Shown here piece after piece: positions 4,812 to 8,651 of a stretch of DNA of 8,651 bases (position 1 is the stretch's first letter; every line of letters starts with the position of its first letter). The translations under genes were made by a program, and so were the position numbers. This DNA is from Ruminococcaceae bacterium UBA3710. GTDB taxonomy: Bacteria > Bacillota > Clostridia > Oscillospirales > Acutalibacteraceae. The notes beneath the pieces are model-generated. The model did no database searches, was not told the origin of the DNA, and saw nothing but the letters and a program-made list of their open reading frames with translations. The DNA lies in contig DFHZ01000122.1 in assembly GCA_002371985.1 (NCBI GenBank), forward strand, positions 284 to 8,934. Reading direction: 5' to 3'.

Positions 4812-6404
4812 ATGATAAATCTTAATCCCGTTGCTATTTTTGATGAGTACAAAAAAGGAATAAATTTTAAAAGTCAAATCGGTAACAAAGGTTTATTTGA
4901 GCAGACCGACATAAACGAAAGATTTTATGCCGGAGATCAATGGTACGGAGCAAATTGCGGTAATAAAAGACCTCTTGTAAGGCATAATGTTATTAAGAGA
5001 ATAGGCGAATACAAACTTTCTCAAATACTTGATTTTACACCCGAAATAAAGTATGGAGTTGACGGCATTTCAAGACCTGTCTCAAAATCAAAAACAGGGC
5101 TTAAAAAAAGAATGTCGGGTTTCAGATATGTCGGCACGGCAGGAAATGACGAAATAAATGCCTTAACCGATGCCCTCGACAAATATGCACTTGTAACGGC
5201 AAAAAGAACAGGGCTTAAAAATCTTTGTGCCAAAGCACTTAAAGACGCCTACATTTCAGGGACCGGAATTATCTATACATATTGGGACAGTAATTTACAA
5301 ACAGGACTTAATATTAAATCCGTTCCTATTATGGGGGATATAAAATGCGAAGTTTTAAGCGTTAAAAATGTCTACTTTGCAAACCCTTACGAACAGGATA
5401 TTGAAAATCAGCCGTATATTATTATTGCCTCAATAAGAGATTTTGATGATGTATACGCAGAAGCCGAAAAATACGGTGCCGATGAATTCAGTTTAAAGAG
5501 TTTGAAAAGCGAAGAAGAAAAAGTTTTAGTGCTTACAAAACTATTTAAAGAAAAAGACGAATCAGGAAGCGAAACGGTTTTCTGCACCAAAACAACCGAA
5601 AACGCAGTTATAAGACCGAAATTCAACACAAAACTCAGACGCTTTCCCCTATCCGTATTTCGTTTTGAAGAGCGAAACAATATGGTTTACGGAGAAAGTG
5701 AAATCACCTATCTTATACCAAATCAAATTGCCATAAACCGTATGGTTACCGCAAATGTATGGTCGGCAGTTACTATGGGAATGCCGATGATGATTGTAAA
5801 CGGCGATACTGTTACCGCAGACATCACCAACGAACCGGGTCAGATTATTAAAGTTTTCGGAACAAACGAAGATATAAACGGTGCCATAAAATACATTACT
5901 CCGCCTGACACCGCTTCAAACTTTGAAAAAGGTGTTAATGCACTTATTGAAAACACTCTGACACAAAACGGTGCTAACGAGGTTGCTTTGGGCGACAGTA
6001 AAGCGGATAATATGGGTGCTCTTAACATTATGAGGAATGCGGCTACAATGCCACTTAATCTTATTAAAGCAAGATACTTTGATTTTCTTGAAAGCATCGC
6101 CCTTATATGGTCTGATTTCTGGATTACGCAATACGGCAGCAGAAAAATCAAAATCTGCGACGAATCGGGCACATGGTACCTTCCGTTCAATGCACAACGC
6201 TACAAAGATTTATATTTTATCTGCTCTGTTGACTCTATTAAGAAACCGGAGTTTACTGCAAGCGACAGCATAAACCTTTTAAATACTCTGCTTGAAAAGG
6301 GTGTTATTACTAAAAAAGAGTATTTTGAGCGTTTGCCGAGCGGTCTTATTAAAGACTGCGAGAAACTGTATTATGAGGAAAATGAGAAAGGGGATAAACT
6401 ATGA
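4812..6404 (+). CDS. Phage portal protein (P22-like, short-tailed phage type)
   Basis: A 530-residue portal subunit. Twelve copies would form the ring through which DNA enters and leaves the head and to which terminase and tail attach. The N-terminus NERFYAGDQW (35-44) is the classic start of podovirus-like portals. Also seen are DAYISGTGIIYTYWD (145-159), YFANPYEQDIENQPYIIIAS (188-207), a wing/stem segment PNQIAINRMVTANVWSAVTM (303-322), and the helical clip-to-crown segment with NTLTQNGANEVALGDSKADN (381-400) and MGALNIMRNA (401-410). Length fits the family. AGGAGG lies seven bases before the ATG at 4812. The end overlaps the next gene as ATGA. Lying after the capsid gene, not before it, is unusual. 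The reading is complete with no damage. Confidence 0.88.
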   Translation: MINLNPVAIFDEYKKGINFKSQIGNKGLFEQTDINERFYAGDQWYGANCGNKRPLVRHNVIKRIGEYKLSQILDFTPEIKYGVDGISRPVSKSKTGLKKRMSGFRYVGTAGNDEINALTDALDKYALVTAKRTGLKNLCAKALKDAYISGTGIIYTYWDSNLQTGLNIKSVPIMGDIKCEVLSVKNVYFANPYEQDIENQPYIIIASIRDFDDVYAEAEKYGADEFSLKSLKSEEEKVLVLTKLFKEKDESGSETVFCTKTTENAVIRPKFNTKLRRFPLSVFRFEERNNMVYGESEITYLIPNQIAINRMVTANVWSAVTMGMPMMIVNGDTVTADITNEPGQIIKVFGTNEDINGAIKYITPPDTASNFEKGVNALIENTLTQNGANEVALGDSKADNMGALNIMRNAATMPLNLIKARYFDFLESIALIWSDFWITQYGSRKIKICDESGTWYLPFNAQRYKDLYFICSVDSIKKPEFTASDSINLLNTLLEKGVITKKEYFERLPSGLIKDCEKLYYEENEKGDKL

Positions 6405-6751
6405 CAGGATATAATATTTTTGAATCGGCTTTATTAAAACTTGGTTATCACGATTCAAAAGGCACAGTAGAACAAGCCGTTCCTTTTAAAAAGATAGCCC
6501 TTGATGCCATAAACGAATTTTCGTTTGATTTATGCCACAGTTCTCCTATTAAAACTCTGTTTGATAATATTGATTTAGACAAACAGGCTGTTTCGGTTAT
6601 TTCTTACGGCGTTGCTATGGTTATTTCGCTTTATAATCATGACACCGAAAAAAATATGATTATGACTGCAATTTTTAATGCCCGAAGAGCGGCTTATCTT
6701 TCGGAAAACAAGAGAATTAAAGATGTTTTGCCCGAAGTATATGGGGTGTGA
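6401..6751 (+). CDS. Head-tail adaptor candidate (gp4-like)
   Basis: A 116-residue mainly helical protein whose ATG overlaps the portal stop. Features are FESALLKLGY (7-16), a helix ALDAINEFSFDLCHSSPI (33-50), ISYGVAMVISLYNHDTEKN (67-85), and FNARRAA (91-97), ending in DVLPEVYGV. The pattern 'a-daIN-i--DL ... YGvAm-iaL--gD' is shared with small connector proteins that sit directly behind the portal in podovirus-like phages, comparable in place and size to P22 gp4. It would extend the portal ring and seal packaged DNA. Assignment rests on position, length and general pattern rather than a decisive motif. Its TGA stop is in frame with the following gene three codons downstream. Confidence 0.6.
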   Translation: MTGYNIFESALLKLGYHDSKGTVEQAVPFKKIALDAINEFSFDLCHSSPIKTLFDNIDLDKQAVSVISYGVAMVISLYNHDTEKNMIMTAIFNARRAAYLSENKRIKDVLPEVYGV

Positions 6752-6757
6752 TACAGT

Positions 6758-8651
6758 ATGAAATATCCAAGAATGAAAAAAACTTCGATAGAGAGTAAAA
6801 CCATCCGATTTTCGGGCGGAATAACAAGCGGTGCGGAAAAAAGTACCATTCTTGACGACCATTTATCAGACGGTATTAATGTTTTAAGCCAAAAAGGCAT
6901 TTTGAAAACAAGAAAAGGAATTACTCCTAAACTAAACACCGTAATAGGAAATTACGGCGACAATAAAACGATTAAAAAAGACCTGACAATTACCGAAGCG
7001 GAAATGTTCAGATACGGTATGAAGCATAAAATTGCATATACCGTTTGCGGTACCGATGACGACGAATATATAAATGTTTATTTGTTTTTACAAAACGGAA
7101 CATTTGAGAGTCTTAATTCCATTCATTTAACCTACACGGACGATAAGTATTATAAGTTTGTAAATGCCTTTTTCATCGCAGGCAAAAAAACATACGGCAG
7201 CGGAATATATGTATTTGTAACCCGAAGTTGCTACTACAATTATTCAGAGCATTATATTTATGAGATATATGAGTATGATACGGATATTCCCGGCTACAGA
7301 AAACTCGAAAACTCAGATTTTTACACACCTGTTATTTATATAAACGGCAGAGGCTCCGAATACGAAAAAGCAAGGCAATCAGGCTCTGTATTTTCAGGCT
7401 CGCCTGCTTGCCCCGAAGAAATAAACCTTTTAGGCGGTAGGTTTTGTGCTTACTTTTCTTCGGACGGTGTATCTGCAACCTATAACCTACCTGTATCGGG
7501 ACTTGATTTCGGAAGAGAAGTAATCTGCCGAATATATAGCCATACAAACGCTTATACAGAGTGGTATATTCCCACAAATGCGTTTGAGGCAACTGTAAAT
7601 TTTAACGGAGAACAGGTAACATTAAGTTGCGACAGAACTTCGGGGCTCTTCTCATTTTACAAAAGCGGTGAGCCTTACAGTATACCCAAAACAAGAATAC
7701 TCGACGGAAACAATATATGCTTTATCGCCGTAAAACAACTATTAAAAAGCAAAGAGATGATAATCGGCTCAAAGGGTGTTAAGGCATTTGATTCGGGATT
7801 TTATGTTTACGGAAATTTAGAGAATAAAAACGAAATCTATGCTTGCAAATATGAAACTCCGCTGTATTTTCCCGAAACTATGAAAACAACCGTCGGCAAC
7901 TCGACAGACGAAGTTATTTCGCTCAGAAGTTATAAAAACAGTCTGATAGCATTTAAGACAGAGGGTGTATTCAAGATAAGTTCGGCGGGAGAAGCAGGAA
8001 AACTATCATATATCTCGCCTATCGGAGTTACTACAGACTTTTCAAAACCGACCCGACTTTCCTGCTCTGCCATTGCATTAGGATACGGTCCAACATCGGA
8101 AAATACTATTTGTGAATGTAACGAAAGACTTGTTTGGATGAATAACAAAAAAGTATATTCGTTTGGAAAATCTGGGGATATAAAAGAAATGTCCGAGCCT
8201 GTAAACAGTATCCTTTCTTCCTTTACAAGCGAAGAAATCAAGGGTGCATTTGCGGTAAATTCTGAGGGGTTATACTACCTGTTTTTCGACAGAAAAGCAT
8301 TAGTTATGAACTATCAGACCGAGGCTTTCGGAATAGATACAAAGTATACTTCTTCTCCGCAGAACAACAAAAACATCTCTTGGTTTTACCTCAAATTTCC
8401 CGAAGAAATCGGTTATGTATCTTCATTCCGCACGGCTAATGATATGTTTTTAATCTGCAAAGACAATAATAATACCATAAATTATCTCTGTACTTTGAGC
8501 GGTGAAAAAGATATAATAATAAACAGTTCTAACCCGACCGAAATCTCAGAAGAAAAACCGATAGAATATAAGGCAAATACAAAAACATTTGATTTTGACA
8601 TTCAAAAGCCGAAAAATATAATATCTTTAAATCTTCAAATGTCGGGTAACT
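6758..8651 (+). CDS. Tail nozzle/hub-like protein (beta-propeller), 3' end missing
   Basis: An open frame from ATG 6758 to the right edge gives 631 residues with no stop. The N-terminal segment IRFSGG (16-21) followed by LSDGINVLSQKGILKTRKGI (36-55) resembles the start of podovirus nozzle and DNA-stabilisation proteins (T7 gp12, P22 gp10 type: 'NM....G.L.TRPG'). The middle, VKAFDSGFYVYGN (341-353) then YFPETMKTTVGNSTDEVISL (370-389) and SYKNSLIAFKTEGVFKIS (391-408), is a typical propeller-blade pattern, and further blades include RLVWMNNKKVYSF (457-469) and GLYYLFFDRKALVMNY (504-519). Such proteins form the tube below the portal of short-tailed phages. Ribosome binding is weak (GGGGTG nine bases before the ATG). 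Composition is rich in Tyr, Asn, Ser and Thr as expected for beta structures. The call is by pattern memory, not by search. Confidence 0.7.
   Translation, partial: MKYPRMKKTSIESKTIRFSGGITSGAEKSTILDDHLSDGINVLSQKGILKTRKGITPKLNTVIGNYGDNKTIKKDLTITEAEMFRYGMKHKIAYTVCGTDDDEYINVYLFLQNGTFESLNSIHLTYTDDKYYKFVNAFFIAGKKTYGSGIYVFVTRSCYYNYSEHYIYEIYEYDTDIPGYRKLENSDFYTPVIYINGRGSEYEKARQSGSVFSGSPACPEEINLLGGRFCAYFSSDGVSATYNLPVSGLDFGREVICRIYSHTNAYTEWYIPTNAFEATVNFNGEQVTLSCDRTSGLFSFYKSGEPYSIPKTRILDGNNICFIAVKQLLKSKEMIIGSKGVKAFDSGFYVYGNLENKNEIYACKYETPLYFPETMKTTVGNSTDEVISLRSYKNSLIAFKTEGVFKISSAGEAGKLSYISPIGVTTDFSKPTRLSCSAIALGYGPTSENTICECNERLVWMNNKKVYSFGKSGDIKEMSEPVNSILSSFTSEEIKGAFAVNSEGLYYLFFDRKALVMNYQTEAFGIDTKYTSSPQNNKNISWFYLKFPEEIGYVSSFRTANDMFLICKDNNNTINYLCTLSGEKDIIINSSNPTEISEEKPIEYKANTKTFDFDIQKPKNIISLNLQMSGN

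Noticed and set aside
5840..6197. Two minus-strand frames and one plus-strand frame inside the portal gene
   Set aside because: All overlap the portal coding region in other frames and lack ribosome binding sites or recognisable patterns.
7332..8241. Minus-strand frames of 86 and 103 residues near the right end
   Set aside because: They are antisense to the long nozzle-like gene, whose propeller-like pattern continues through both.
1..8651. Recoding of TGA or TAG as sense codons, as in some gut phages
   Set aside because: TGA ends several genes at places that agree with downstream starts (ATGA overlaps), TAA ends others, and no gene needs a recoded stop for full length.
1..8651. CRISPR arrays, tRNA or rRNA genes, insertion sequences
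   Set aside because: No regularly spaced repeats, cloverleaf or rRNA-like segments, transposase motifs or terminal inverted repeats were seen on either strand.

Overview
The window looks like a piece of a low-to-moderate GC Clostridia-type Firmicute genome (inferred from strong AGGAGG-like ribosome binding sites, A/T-leaning codons and a typical Firmicute ACT/PFL gene pair). A phage head-and-connector gene cluster lies right beside it. Standard genetic code fits throughout: TAA and TGA end the genes, and no gene here ends in TAG.

Left part (1-1374, minus strand). This is a bacterial operon read leftward from a good sigma-A promoter at 1347-1374. It holds a four-helix DUF2975-like membrane protein, an ACT-domain protein (UPF0237 type) and a PFL-family protein (UPF0210/DUF711 type) that runs off the left edge. 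The first two overlap by 4 bases and the last two are 11 bases apart, so the three are probably co-expressed.

Junction (1375-1552). About 180 bases hold no gene. They contain a terminator-like hairpin, short direct repeats, a small palindrome and a strong ribosome binding site. If this is an integrated phage, the host/phage boundary is probably here. No tRNA, integrase or clear att repeat is visible.

Right part (1553-8651, plus strand). This is a tightly packed virion gene cluster: small terminase candidate, large terminase, a 65-residue single-span membrane protein, a small acidic scaffold-like protein, the major capsid protein with a C-terminal Ig-like domain, a terminator-like hairpin, the portal, a head-tail adaptor candidate, and a long protein resembling the beta-propeller nozzle (tail hub) proteins of short-tailed phages. 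The last gene is open at the right edge. Overlaps or gaps of a few bases and a ribosome binding site before each gene indicate one late operon. Terminase would pump DNA through the portal into a capsid built of the Ig-decorated coat protein, and the adaptor and nozzle would close the vertex and form the short tail. No prohead protease, major tail protein or tape measure is seen, which favours a podovirus-like virion built in a P22-like way.

The most notable points are the capsid gene lying before the portal gene (usually the reverse), the Ig-like domain fused to the coat protein, the hairpin between capsid and portal, the very small terminase partner, and the direct contact of packaging genes with host genes. 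No wholly new system is evident. The unassigned small proteins at 3089-3286 and 3297-3548 are the least explained genes.
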